Both the position numbers and the translations under genes were made by a program. A model generated the notes under the pieces. It was not told the DNA's origin and did no database searches. It worked only from the letters and a program-made list of their open reading frames with translations. Positions 8,605-16,610 of a stretch of DNA of 64,000 nt are shown here, in pieces. Source of the stretch: Erysipelotrichales bacterium (GTDB lineage: Bacteria; Bacillota_I; Bacilli_A; Erysipelotrichales; Erysipelotrichaceae); assembly GCA_910575705.1 (NCBI GenBank), contig CAJTFG010000001.1, positions 186,001 through 250,000 on the forward strand, in the 5' to 3' direction. Positions within the stretch are counted from its first letter, which is position 1; each line of letters starts with the position of its first letter.

Positions 8605-9081
8605 TCACCTATTTATCATCATTACAACATCTTTTATAGTTACTTCCTCTTTATTTGTAAATTCTATATTCAATCCTTTAGTTGTCACAACAACAGGTGT
8701 TATCAAATCGGTATGATGTGTTTCAAAAAAATCTCTATCAATTTTTAATAATGGCTGCCCTATTGTTACTTTATCATTTTGATTAACTAACAATTCAAAT
8801 CCATTACCATTAAACTCAGCAGTTTCTAATCCAACATGTATCAAGATTTCAATACCATCTTCTGTTTCTATACCTAATGCGTGCTTCGTACTTGCCACTG
8901 CAACAATTTTACCTTTACACGGAGAATATATAGTATTTCCATTGTATTTGAATGCAACTCCTTCTCCCATAATTTTATCGGCAAACATTTGATCATTTAC
9001 ATCTTTTAAATCTACACACTTCCCATTAACTGGAGAATATATTTGAAATTTTTTTTTCACTTTGAATATATTTTTTAACAT
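8605..9081 (-). CDS. PTS EIIA component, glucose/beta-glucoside type
   Basis: 158 residues, a free-standing Crr-like domain: FQIYSPVNGKCVDLKDV near the start, GEGVAF, and the phosphorylation site IEILIHVGLET with its active His. It passes phosphate from HPr to EIIB at 6108-7511. It is the first gene of the island PTS operon, with AAGGAGTTG upstream of ATG 9081. EIIA and EIIBC as separate polypeptides with licT between them is an unusual order compared with the fused bgl permease. Confidence 0.9.
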   Translation of the reverse strand: MLKNIFKVKKKFQIYSPVNGKCVDLKDVNDQMFADKIMGEGVAFKYNGNTIYSPCKGKIVAVASTKHALGIETEDGIEILIHVGLETAEFNGNGFELLVNQNDKVTIGQPLLKIDRDFFETHHTDLITPVVVTTKGLNIEFTNKEEVTIKDVVMMINR

Positions 9082-9103
9082 ACCATCAACTCCTTATATA
9101 TAC

Positions 9104-9177
9104 AAAAAACTCTTCGAAGCTTCACAAACATGCAATCTAAAAACACATGTAGGTAAAGCCTCAAAGAGTAACAATCC
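9104..9177 (-). promoter_or_regulatory. RAT antiterminator and terminator in the leader of the island PTS operon
   Basis: Minus-strand 9177-9152 begins GGATTGTTACTCTTTGAGGC, a near-perfect LicT RAT. CTCTTTGAGGCTTTAC (9168-9153) can pair along 16 bases, using G-U pairs, with GTGAAGCTTCGAAGAG (9125-9110). T6 follows directly. The transcript therefore terminates before the EIIA gene unless the antiterminator binds. Confidence 0.9.
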
Positions 9178-9190
9178 TATATTCGCTTAC

Positions 9191-9219
9191 ATTATAATCC
9201 TGATAATAAATAATGTCAA
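9191..9219 (-). promoter_or_regulatory. consensus sigma-A promoter of the island PTS operon
   Basis: Perfect TTGACA (9219-9214) and perfect TATAAT (9196-9191) with 17-base spacing. Transcription would start about six bases before the RAT, leaving virtually no untranslated RNA ahead of the switch. Regulation thus lies in antitermination rather than initiation. Confidence 0.9.
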
Positions 9220-9456
9220 TCCCGTCTTTAGAATATTTCTATAGTATAAAAATCGGGTGCCGACTTTTATATTCGCTACTTTTACTCTTTATATAAAGGC
9301 AAGATTGAATACGCAAGCTGGAAATGTTTTGTGGTTTAATTATTTATAAAACCCCTATATATAAAGCATTTTCACGAGGTTCAAAGCAGATATAGTTCCT
9401 TTAGCACCCGTTTTTTAGACTATAGAGTTAGAATATAGCACCATGAATTTTTAGGG
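9220..9456. other. non-coding gap between PTS promoter and AbiEii
   Basis: AT-rich, with no gene visible. A short TCGG-GTG-CCGA hairpin flanked by A and T runs near 9250-9267 may terminate transcripts leaving the AbiE pair, but the stem is only four to five bases. Confidence 0.35.
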
Positions 9457-10293
9457 TTAAGTAAGAAAAAAAACTTGATTGCTTTCGAAACTTTTCATAA
9501 TTTTTGCAAAGAAAAGAAGCAGCCTATATTTACGACAATAATTCTTCCATAAATTCTGCAATGTTGAATCTTCACTTATTGAGCATAATATTTCTTCATA
9601 TTGCTCTAATACAGAAAGTGTCTCTCTTTTTCTACATGTTTTATCAAATGCCAATGATAAATCATTATAGTTTATTGAATCGTTATAACGATCAAATAAA
9701 GTCGTTACATCATAAAAATCACGCATACGTGTATTCAACAATCCTCTAGAAAGAATTGTTTGAATTTTTTCTGCAAGTATTGTCTCTAAATCATATGACC
9801 AAAGTTGTATTGATTTGTCTTCTAACAACAACGAATAATCATATCTTACTTCTCTAGGCGTAATCACATCACCTGTCGATATATCTATTTTGATTGGCAC
9901 TATTAAATTTTCTAATTTTACATCCATATGGATTCTTATTCCAGGATACTCCATGTTATCCATGATATCAGATACATCACTTAAGATAAATTCAATGTGA
10001 TCATCAAGAGAAATATCTTTAATTTCATTTATAATTCTCGTAGTTTCTTCTTTTGTTAAATCAAAATTACGTATTGTTGTATCAATATCCATAGTCGATC
10101 GCATCGATATACCAATCATAGAAGTAACCAAGATTCCACCCTTAACAATGAAATCGTCTTTATATTTAGAATACGTTATTCTTTCAAGAAAACGTTCCAT
10201 CATATAAATACGTAACAAAGTTATAGAATCCGATCCATTTTGTTTCGCAACATTTTTAATTCTACCTTTTATTTGTGCCGGAGTTAGATACAT
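9457..10293 (-). CDS. AbiEii/AbiGii-type toxin (nucleotidyltransferase)
   Basis: 278 residues. The nucleotidyltransferase signature appears as FIVKGGILVTSMIG followed by RSTMDIDTTI (about 47-72), i.e. GG then R-x-T-x-D-x-D. AbiEii toxins are nucleotidyltransferases that stop growth or abort phage infection, and are countered by AbiEi (type IV toxin-antitoxin). The start codon overlaps the antitoxin stop (TAATG), so translation is coupled. Located inside the guaA island, where it would both defend against phage and stabilise the island. Confidence 0.85.
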   Translation of the reverse strand: MYLTPAQIKGRIKNVAKQNGSDSITLLRIYMMERFLERITYSKYKDDFIVKGGILVTSMIGISMRSTMDIDTTIRNFDLTKEETTRIINEIKDISLDDHIEFILSDVSDIMDNMEYPGIRIHMDVKLENLIVPIKIDISTGDVITPREVRYDYSLLLEDKSIQLWSYDLETILAEKIQTILSRGLLNTRMRDFYDVTTLFDRYNDSINYNDLSLAFDKTCRKRETLSVLEQYEEILCSISEDSTLQNLWKNYCRKYRLLLFFAKIMKSFESNQVFFLT

Positions 10294-10871
10294 TACAATA
10301 ACACCTCCATATATTGTCTAATTATCTTTTCAATTCGAAATGCTTTTGCATAAATCATTAAACGATTAAGATCCTTATCGCTTCTTTGTAAATAAGTTTT
10401 AATCGCCATATTAAAATCCTGAATTTTGAAATTACGTCTACTTCTCACTAAATCACAAATTGTTCTTTCCAAATCATACATTGGGATTTCATGACCAAAT
10501 TGATTTGTGATTGTAGTCTTTCCTAGATCCAAAAACTCTCTTTTTACAGTATAAACCTTGTAACCTGAATTTGTTAAAACAGAAGGATTATACCCACTAT
10601 AAATTGTAATACAATGCACAAAAGGTTCTCGATCAACCAACCCATAATAATATAATGCATCATCATGAGAAATAATTCCTTTTGGACAACGCTGTGACAA
10701 AACATAAGCTTCATCTTCCAACACATCTTTTGAAATATAAATACCTGGGCCAACTTTTTCCATACAATTCTTTTTTATATAATTATAAATAGACTGTCTA
10801 GATACATTCACATTCTTTAATTCTTTAACATTCAAAACATCAATTTTTTTAAAATCCATTACCCCTTTCAT
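10293..10871 (-). CDS. AbiEi-type antitoxin/transcriptional regulator
   Basis: 192 residues from ATG 10871, chosen because AGGTGA lies just upstream; an in-frame ATG at 10886 has no such site. An N-terminal winged-helix region (about 15-45, NVSRQSIYNYIKKN) is followed by the AbiEi core: IISHDDALYYYGLVDREP, then YDLERTICDLVRSRRNF. Family antitoxins bind inverted repeats in their own promoter and neutralise AbiEii. Such a repeat overlaps the promoter here (10887-10930). Confidence 0.85.
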   Translation of the reverse strand: MKGVMDFKKIDVLNVKELKNVNVSRQSIYNYIKKNCMEKVGPGIYISKDVLEDEAYVLSQRCPKGIISHDDALYYYGLVDREPFVHCITIYSGYNPSVLTNSGYKVYTVKREFLDLGKTTITNQFGHEIPMYDLERTICDLVRSRRNFKIQDFNMAIKTYLQRSDKDLNRLMIYAKAFRIEKIIRQYMEVLL

Positions 10872-10886
10872 ATTCTCACCTCGCAT

Positions 10887-10931
10887 TTACATTCTTGCTA
10901 ATATTATACTTTATATTAGTAAGATTGTAAA
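10887..10931 (-). promoter_or_regulatory. promoter and autoregulatory inverted repeat of the AbiE operon
   Basis: TTTACA (10931-10926), 17 bases, TATAAT (10908-10903). The promoter is embedded in an imperfect palindrome: TTACATTCTTGCTAATAT at 10887-10904 pairs with ATATTAGTAAGATTGTAA at 10913-10930 at 16 of 18 positions. A repressor bound there would cover the -10 and reach the -35, as expected for AbiEi. Confidence 0.8.
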
Positions 10932-10970
10932 TCGACTTCAATTTATTTAATTATTCATATCCAATAATTT

Positions 10971-10991
10971 ATGTGCTCATTTTGTACTCAC
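10971..10991. repeat. right-end copy of the island's 21-base subterminal repeat
   Basis: ATGTGCTCATTTTGTACTCAC matches 2881-2901 at 18 of 21 positions. It contains TGTACTCA exactly (10983-10990) and once with one mismatch. It lies about 60 bases inside the right border. Confidence 0.5.
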
Positions 10992-11010
10992 AGCCAAAAT
11001 CGACATAAAT

Positions 11011-11035
11011 AAAAGCCCTTATATAAAGGACTTTT
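11011..11035. terminator. terminator supplied by the island to guaA
   Basis: AAAAGCCCTT / AAGGACTTTT forms a stem (one mismatch) with a short AT loop, 14 bases beyond the guaA stop on its strand. It lies inside the right border, so it replaces the native terminator that is now at 2729-2757. Confidence 0.7.
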
Positions 11036-11048
11036 GATGTTTATTGAA

Positions 11049-12590
11049 TTATTCGAACTCAATCGTTCCCGGAGGCTTGGATGTAATATCATACAATACA
11101 CGATTCACATGCTTCACTTCATTCACGATCCTCGTAGAAATCACATTCAGCACATCATAAGGAACCTTCGCCCAATCCGCTGTCATACCATCAATCGACG
11201 TAACAGCACGAATCGCTACCGCATAATCATACGTTCTCTGATCTCCCATGACACCCACAGAACGCATATTCGTAAGACACGTAAAATATTGCCAGATATC
11301 TTTTTCCAGCCCTGCCTTCGCGATCTCCTCACGCAGGATCGCATCAGATTCACGAACAATTTCCAACTTCTCTTCCGTCACATCACCCAAAATGCGAATG
11401 CCTAACCCGGGACCCGGGAACGGCTGACGCCACACCATCTCCGCAGGAAGCCCCAGCTCGATGCCTAACGCCCGCACTTCATCCTTAAACAATGTATTCA
11501 AGGGTTCAATCAAAGAAAACTGCATATCCTCCGGCAAACCGCCGACATTATGATGCGATTTGATCGTCTGCGCCGTATTCGTACCGCTCTCGATCACATC
11601 CGTATACAATGTTCCCTGCGCAAGCCATTTGATATCTTCACCGACAACCAGTTTCTTCACTTCTTCATCAAAGGTATAAACAAACTCATTGCCGATGATC
11701 TTACGCTTCTTCTCCGGATCGCTCACACCGGCAAGCTTGCTTAAAAAACGCTCTCTGGCATCGATCTTCGTCAGATTGATCTTCATATTCTTACCGAACA
11801 TCTCCACAACGCTCTCCGCTTCCCCTTTACGCAGCAGCCCATGATCGATAAACATACAATACAGCTGATCCCCGATCGCTCTATGCAGCAGCGCCGCAAC
11901 AACACTGGAATCCACACCGCCGGACAATGCCAGCAATACCTTATCATCCTTGACCTGTTCTTTGATCTTTTTAATCTCTACATCGATAAACGCCTGCATA
12001 CTCCAATTCTTCTCGGCCTTGCAGACATCAAAAACAAAATTATGGATCATCTCATTACCATGAATGGAATGACGTACTTCCGGATGAAACTGGATAGCAT
12101 AGAAACGACGTTTTGCATCTGCCATCATAACGATCGGACACGTTCCGGTAGACGCACAGACCTCAAAGCCTTCCGGTGCCTGCGTTACCTGATCGCCATG
12201 GCTCATCCATACTTGCTGCTCCTTATCCAATCCCTTTACCAACGCATTTTCTTTTACAACGGTAATATCCGCTTTCCCATATTCCGCATGCGCACAGGAT
12301 TCCACTTTACCTCCGAGTTCATAAGCCATGATCTGCATGCCATAGCAGATCCCCAAAATAGGAATCCCAAGCTGAAACAGCTCTTTGTCCGCTTTCATCG
12401 CATTTACATCATATACGGAATTCGGCCCTCCGGAAAAAATGATACCCTTAATATCCTTATCGGCCTTTATTTCAGCGGCGGTCAACGTATGTGGACATAA
12501 CTCGCTGTAAACACCCATTTCACGTACACGACGAGCGATCAACTGATTATACTGACTGCCAAAATCCAACACGATTATTTTATCTGCCAT
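11049..12590 (-). CDS. guaA: GMP synthase (glutamine-hydrolysing)
   Basis: 513 residues, full length. It converts XMP, ATP and glutamine to GMP in the cytosol. The N-terminal class I glutamine amidotransferase has the catalytic Cys in GICYGMQ and the His/Glu in QFHPEV. The ATP-pyrophosphatase domain has LSGGVDSS. The C-terminal dimerisation domain ends in [13 protein letters not shown] precedes ATG 12590. The 3' end is the target of the island. The neighbouring permease gives a purine theme. Confidence 0.97.
   Translation of the reverse strand: MADKIIVLDFGSQYNQLIARRVREMGVYSELCPHTLTAAEIKADKDIKGIIFSGGPNSVYDVNAMKADKELFQLGIPILGICYGMQIMAYELGGKVESCAHAEYGKADITVVKENALVKGLDKEQQVWMSHGDQVTQAPEGFEVCASTGTCPIVMMADAKRRFYAIQFHPEVRHSIHGNEMIHNFVFDVCKAEKNWSMQAFIDVEIKKIKEQVKDDKVLLALSGGVDSSVVAALLHRAIGDQLYCMFIDHGLLRKGEAESVVEMFGKNMKINLTKIDARERFLSKLAGVSDPEKKRKIIGNEFVYTFDEEVKKLVVGEDIKWLAQGTLYTDVIESGTNTAQTIKSHHNVGGLPEDMQFSLIEPLNTLFKDEVRALGIELGLPAEMVWRQPFPGPGLGIRILGDVTEEKLEIVRESDAILREEIAKAGLEKDIWQYFTCLTNMRSVGVMGDQRTYDYAVAIRAVTSIDGMTADWAKVPYDVLNVISTRIVNEVKHVNRVLYDITSKPPGTIEFE
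11050..11063. repeat. right attachment-site repeat within the guaA 3' end
   Basis: TATTCGAACTCAAT is identical to 2770-2783. Here it covers the last guaA codons (I-E-F-E) and part of the stop codon, so guaA remains intact. Confidence 0.8.
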
Positions 12591-12695
12591 AAGATCTCCT
12601 TTATCCGTTTATCGTTATTATCATATCATTAAATCCTTAAAAAAACTATACTTATCCTGCGTTTCCAAAGGATTCTTATCAAGATGCCCGACTAT

Positions 12696-12726
12696 GAAAA
12701 AAAGCGGAAAATCCGCTTTTCTTTTT
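12696..12726 (-). terminator. terminator of the purine permease gene
   Basis: AAAAGCGGA-AAA-TCCGCTTTT stem flanked by A-rich and T-rich runs on both sides, directly after the permease stop and about 105 bases before guaA on the same strand. The two genes are therefore probably separate units. Confidence 0.85.
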
Positions 12727-14060
12727 TATAACAATGTCAACGAAAAGAAGTAGAAGATGAAGATGGCATCCAGTCCCCAAATGATCGGACTGACTTCTTT
12801 TCCTTTACCTGTGGCAATCATCGCGATTCCATACGTAACGAAGCCTAATGCAATACCGTTAGAAATGGAATATGTCAGGATCATCATCAAAATCGTGATG
12901 AAACCCGCAGTCGCAAACACAAAATCATTCCAATCAACACCGCCCAGCTGCTGTGCCATCAGGATACCGACAACGACAAGAGCCGGCGCCGTTACCGCAT
13001 TTGTCGCAGCGCTTAATACGATCGGTGATACAAAGATAGATAAGAAAAACAAAACACCTGTCGTGATGGCCGTCAATCCGGTCCTTCCGCCGACTTCTAC
13101 ACCGGATGAAGATTCTACGAAGGAAGTAACCGTAGAAGTACCCAGAGCAGCACCTGCCACCGTACCGATGGCATCCGCCAACAATGCACGTTCTGCATTT
13201 TCCAGTTCTCCTTTTTCATTGATCAACCCACAACGGTTACCGATCGCAACCAGTGTTCCGGCCGTATCAAAGAAATCTACAAACAGGAATGAGAAGATAA
13301 CGATAAAAGCATTAAACGGATCCGCAAACAAGTCATTGAACCCTTCCGCAAAAGATCCGATCGTATTCATAGAGAAATCGGTCGTAACAAAGTCACTTGC
13401 CAAAGCCGGCATACCTTCCAATCCGCCGACAGTTCCCAACACGATCCCTGTAACAGCCGTAATGACCATTCCGACAAACACAGCAGCCGGAACTTTTTTC
13501 GCAACTAACGCGATCGTTACCAAAATACCGAAAATAGCTAAAAGCACAGTAGGTTCGCTAAAGCTTCCCAAAGCAACTGCCGTAGATTCGCTGGCAATGA
13601 TAATTCCCGCATTCTTTAATCCGACAAAAGCGATAAAGAACCCGATACCGGCACCGATCGCCAATTTCAGCTGCTGCGGGATCGCATTGATGATCATCTT
13701 GCGAATTCCCGTTACCGAAATCACCAAGAAGATGAGACCGGATACGAATACCGCCGCCAAAGCTGCCTGCCATGTATGACCCATACCGAACACGACCGTA
13801 TATGTAAACAACGCATTGACACCCATACCCGGAGCCAAAGAAACCGGATAATTCGCAAGCAATCCCATGACGATAGACGCAAGACCGGCAGATAATGCCG
13901 TTGCCATAAAGACAGAATGCATATCCATTCCGGATTCTCCCAAAATACCGGGATTAACCGCAAGAATATACGCCATTGCCAGGAAGGTCGTCACACCGGC
14001 AATGATCTCTGTTTTCACAGAGGAATTCTTCTCACTTAAATGAAACAATTTTTCTAACAT
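12726..14060 (-). CDS. NCS2-family guanine/hypoxanthine permease (AzgA/PbuG type)
   Basis: 444 residues with about 12-14 membrane segments. The N-terminus (KTEIIAGVTTFLAMAYILAV) and PGMGVNALFTY are diagnostic of the AzgA/PbuG branch, and FVDFFDTAGTLVAIG and ESSSGVEVGGRTGLTA are the conserved core motifs. It imports purine bases by proton symport. ATG 14060 is chosen because GAGGGAAC lies just before it; an upstream in-frame ATG would add 28 atypical residues. Its position upstream of guaA fits purine salvage. Confidence 0.9.
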   Translation of the reverse strand: MLEKLFHLSEKNSSVKTEIIAGVTTFLAMAYILAVNPGILGESGMDMHSVFMATALSAGLASIVMGLLANYPVSLAPGMGVNALFTYTVVFGMGHTWQAALAAVFVSGLIFLVISVTGIRKMIINAIPQQLKLAIGAGIGFFIAFVGLKNAGIIIASESTAVALGSFSEPTVLLAIFGILVTIALVAKKVPAAVFVGMVITAVTGIVLGTVGGLEGMPALASDFVTTDFSMNTIGSFAEGFNDLFADPFNAFIVIFSFLFVDFFDTAGTLVAIGNRCGLINEKGELENAERALLADAIGTVAGAALGTSTVTSFVESSSGVEVGGRTGLTAITTGVLFFLSIFVSPIVLSAATNAVTAPALVVVGILMAQQLGGVDWNDFVFATAGFITILMMILTYSISNGIALGFVTYGIAMIATGKGKEVSPIIWGLDAIFIFYFFSLTLL

Positions 14061-14171
14061 ACGTTCCCTCTTTTCTTTTATTTGTCCTTTAAATAAGGAA
14101 TAAAATACAAACTCCCATGCGATCCGGACCATATCAAAAAGCATAGAAGTATTTATTTAAAAGACTTATTT

Positions 14172-14201
14172 ATTATATAATATCTTATCGTTATCCGACA
14201 A
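14172..14201 (-). promoter_or_regulatory. promoter of the purine permease gene
   Basis: TTGTCG (14201-14196), 18 bases, TATAAT (14177-14172). The leader of about 105 bases was inspected for a purine riboswitch and none was recognised. Confidence 0.6.
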
Positions 14202-14316
14202 GATATTTTTATAGACGCATCCTATTTTACATATATTGACATTTTTAACAATAGAAAGTAATAACGGATCATCTGCCAGCTTTCCGCTACCGTACCACTG
14301 CATAGGAATTCCTCAT

Positions 14317-14344
14317 AAAAAAGGATAGAAACACAGTTCTATCC
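14317..14344 (-). terminator. terminator after the second phosphotransacetylase gene
   Basis: GGATAGAAC...TTCTATCC stem followed by T6 on the minus strand. It overlaps the stop codon of the gene at 14339-15310. Confidence 0.85.
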
Positions 14345-15310
14345 ATGAAGATCATGCTTTTGCGCAGCCGTTATGATTGCCATCTTGTATACCTCATTCG
14401 CATTACAGCCGCGGGAAAGATCATTGATCGGTGCATTCAATCCCTGCAAGATCGGACCCAGCGCTTCAAATTCACCAAGCTGTGCAACTAATTTATAACC
14501 GATATTACCGGCATCGATGTTCGGAAAGATCAACGTATTTACCTGTCCCGCAATCGGACTTTGAGGTGCTTTCAAACGTGCGACCCGCGGTGACAAAGCA
14601 CAGTCCACCTGCATCTCCCCGTCTACCTCATAATCCAGCGGCATACGTTTCAAACGAACGACTGCCTCTCTCACTTTATTTACACTCTCACCGCTGCCGG
14701 ACCCGTAAGTAGAATAAGAAAGCAGCCCTATTTTCGGCTCTATGCCAAACTGTCTCGCTGTCCGTGCTGTCTGCAATGTAATCTCTACCAATTGATCGGC
14801 ATCGGGATCGACATTCAGCGAACAATCCGCCATTACCAAGGTACGCGTATCTTTCGTCATCAAGAAACAGCTGGACACTGCCAGATTACCGGGCTTCGCC
14901 TTGATCAGCTGCAACGCCGGACGCACCGTATCCGCAGTAGACGTCGCCGCTCCTCCCAAAAGACCGTCCGCATACCCCATTTCTACATACATCGTCGTAA
15001 AATAATTCACTTCCCGCAATCGGCGGCAGCATTCTTCCAGGCTCCATTTCCCACGGCGAAGTTCTACCATACGCTCTGCCATCTCTTTCATATAGGAAAA
15101 TTCAGCAGGATCAAGTATTTCTATCCCCTGCACATCAAAGTTATGCTCCTGCGCCGAAGAAAGAATCTCTTGGCGTGTTCCGTATAATATCGGCTCCAGC
15201 ACACGTTCCCGTTTCAGTCGTGACGCCGCCTCCAATACACGGGGATCCTTCCCATCCGCAAATACGATTCTGGTCGGCAATCCCTTTAACTGCTGTATCA
15301 ATTTTTCCAT
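14339..15310 (-). CDS. phosphate acetyltransferase, paralogue 2
   Basis: 323 residues. Phosphotransacetylase interconverts acetyl-CoA and acetyl-phosphate (cytosolic; usually coupled to acetate kinase for ATP). The family signature appears at the C-terminus as GLNAPINDLSRGC; the core has YADGLLGGAATSTADTVRPA and IFPNIDAGNIGYK. It shares extended runs with the gene immediately upstream (15403-16374): same length, same strand. It is therefore a tandem duplicate. No ackA is nearby. It has its own promoter and terminator, so the copies can be expressed independently. Which one is the main Pta cannot be told. Confidence 0.9.
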   Translation of the reverse strand: MEKLIQQLKGLPTRIVFADGKDPRVLEAASRLKRERVLEPILYGTRQEILSSAQEHNFDVQGIEILDPAEFSYMKEMAERMVELRRGKWSLEECCRRLREVNYFTTMYVEMGYADGLLGGAATSTADTVRPALQLIKAKPGNLAVSSCFLMTKDTRTLVMADCSLNVDPDADQLVEITLQTARTARQFGIEPKIGLLSYSTYGSGSGESVNKVREAVVRLKRMPLDYEVDGEMQVDCALSPRVARLKAPQSPIAGQVNTLIFPNIDAGNIGYKLVAQLGEFEALGPILQGLNAPINDLSRGCNANEVYKMAIITAAQKHDLHG

Positions 15311-15329
15311 AATATCACCCTATAAGTTT

Positions 15330-15357
15330 ATTATATCTCAGCTTAGAAAATTGTCTA
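15330..15357 (-). promoter_or_regulatory. promoter of phosphotransacetylase paralogue 2
   Basis: TAGACA (15357-15352), 16 bases, TATAAT (15335-15330), 20 bases before the start codon. Confidence 0.65.
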
Positions 15358-15382
15358 TCTTTTCTTAACCGATGCCCCATAT

Positions 15383-15404
15383 AAAAAAGCGCCGCAGCGC
15401 TTTT
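15383..15404 (-). terminator. terminator after phosphotransacetylase paralogue 1
   Basis: AAAAGCGC-CGCA-GCGCTTTT perfect stem followed by a T-run on the minus strand, overlapping the gene's stop codon. Confidence 0.85.
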
Positions 15405-16374
15405 AAATATCCATAAATTTCTGTGAAGCCGTAACAACCGCCATCTTGTAGATCTCATCAGCTGTACATCCGCGGGAAAGATCATTGATCGGAGCGTTCA
15501 ACCCTTGCAGAATAGGTCCGATCGCTTCAAAATTACCCAAGCGTGACGCAATCTTATATCCGATATTTCCGGAATCGATATTCGGGAAGATAAACGTATT
15601 GACATTACCGGCGATCTCACTGTCCGGCGCTTTCAGGCTGGCAACTTCTTCCGCTACCGCCGCATCAAACTGCAATTCTCCTTCTACCTTGAAATCCAAA
15701 GGCATACGTTTTAAACGGGTACTTGCTTCCTGTACTTTGGATACGCTTTCTCCTTTTGCGGAACCGAGCGTTGAATAAGAAAGCAGCCCTACCCTCGGCT
15801 CGATACCGAACTGACGTACGGTATTTGCCGTCTGTAATGCAATTTCCACCAGTTCATCCGCATTCGGATCGATATTGATCGAACAATCCCCCATTACCAG
15901 AGATTCTTTTCCTCTGACTAAGATAAAGCAACTGGAAACGATGCTCTGGTTCGGTTTTGTCTTCACTAACTGCAAAGCCGGGCGTACCGTATCTGCCGTT
16001 GAATAGGTAGCCCCTCCCAGTAGGCCATCCGCATACCCCATCTTCACATACATCGTACCGAAATAGTTCGTCTTTTCCAATGCTGCACGGCAAGCATCCT
16101 CATCCATCTTACCTTTGCGAAGCTCTACCATCTTAATAACCAGAGAATCCATGATATCGCTTTCCAATGGATCAATGATCTCCATTCCCTCTACCGAAAG
16201 TCCCAGTGATGCCGCAGAAGCTTCAATTTCCTTACGGCTACCAAGAAGGATCGGATGAACGATATCCTCTCTATGTAAACGTACTGTCGCTTCCAAAACA
16301 CGGGAATCCGATCCTTCGGTAAAAACGATCTTTACTCCCTTTCCCCGAATATTTTCTATTAATCTGTTAATCAT
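15403..16374 (-). CDS. pta: phosphate acetyltransferase, paralogue 1
   Basis: 323 residues. Signature GLNAPINDLSRGC is present at the C-terminus, with YADGLLGGATYSTADTVRPA and FPNIDSGNIGYK in the core. It catalyses acetyl-CoA + phosphate to acetyl-phosphate + CoA, the step before ATP-yielding acetate formation in fermenters. It keeps a more typical N-terminus (IVFTEGSDSRVLEATVRL) than its neighbour (VFADGKDPRVLEAASRL), which suggests it is the parental copy; that is a guess. It is transcribed from its own promoter with a terminator between the two paralogues. Confidence 0.92.
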   Translation of the reverse strand: MINRLIENIRGKGVKIVFTEGSDSRVLEATVRLHREDIVHPILLGSRKEIEASAASLGLSVEGMEIIDPLESDIMDSLVIKMVELRKGKMDEDACRAALEKTNYFGTMYVKMGYADGLLGGATYSTADTVRPALQLVKTKPNQSIVSSCFILVRGKESLVMGDCSINIDPNADELVEIALQTANTVRQFGIEPRVGLLSYSTLGSAKGESVSKVQEASTRLKRMPLDFKVEGELQFDAAVAEEVASLKAPDSEIAGNVNTFIFPNIDSGNIGYKIASRLGNFEAIGPILQGLNAPINDLSRGCTADEIYKMAVVTASQKFMDI

Positions 16375-16401
16375 ACCTTAATCCTCGCTTTCTCTTTCGT
16401 T

Positions 16402-16429
16402 ATTATACACCCACGATGTAAACGTATAA
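16402..16429 (-). promoter_or_regulatory. putative promoter of phosphotransacetylase paralogue 1
   Basis: TTATAC (16429-16424), 16 bases, TATAAT (16407-16402), about 28 bases before the start codon. Confidence 0.5.
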
Positions 16430-16610
16430 AGGGCTTTTCCATAAGTTCTTTTTTTCACGAATTACCTTTATAATAAGAATAGTATAAGCGATTTCTTTTG
16501 TATTATACATTTCCGACACAGCACATAAAAAAACAAGTTCTTTGTCGGTTCCATGAAACCTGATATAATAAAATTATCATAAGTAAATATTTCAAAGGGG
16601 GCTCTCATAT

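Larger units (their letters stand above)
2770..11063. mobile_element. integrase-less genomic island at the 3' end of guaA
   Basis: About 8.3 kb bounded by the 14-bp repeat TATTCGAACTCAAT. The inside is visibly much more AT-rich than flanking nagA or guaA and carries PTS, hydrolase and AbiE toxin-antitoxin cargo. The 3' end of guaA is a known integration hotspot for genomic islands. No integrase, excisionase, relaxase or replication gene is visible within the borders, so this looks like a cis-mobilizable element or a remnant that would need a recombinase in trans. A near-identical 21-base block lies inside each end (2881-2901 and 10971-10991), consistent with recombinase arm sites. Confidence 0.75.

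Noticed and set aside
9245-9456. Remnant of an integrase or excisionase gene between the PTS promoter and AbiEii
   Set aside because: All frames are short and carry no recombinase motif.
12757-13779. 340-codon open frame on the plus strand
   Set aside because: It is fully antisense to the purine permease gene, has no ribosome-binding site, and its composition is what the reverse strand of a membrane-protein gene gives.
14061-14340. Possible purine riboswitch in the leader of the purine permease gene
   Set aside because: The gene function invites it, but the conserved GTTTCTACC and pairing CCGTAAA core of the aptamer are absent and no terminator fork is visible.
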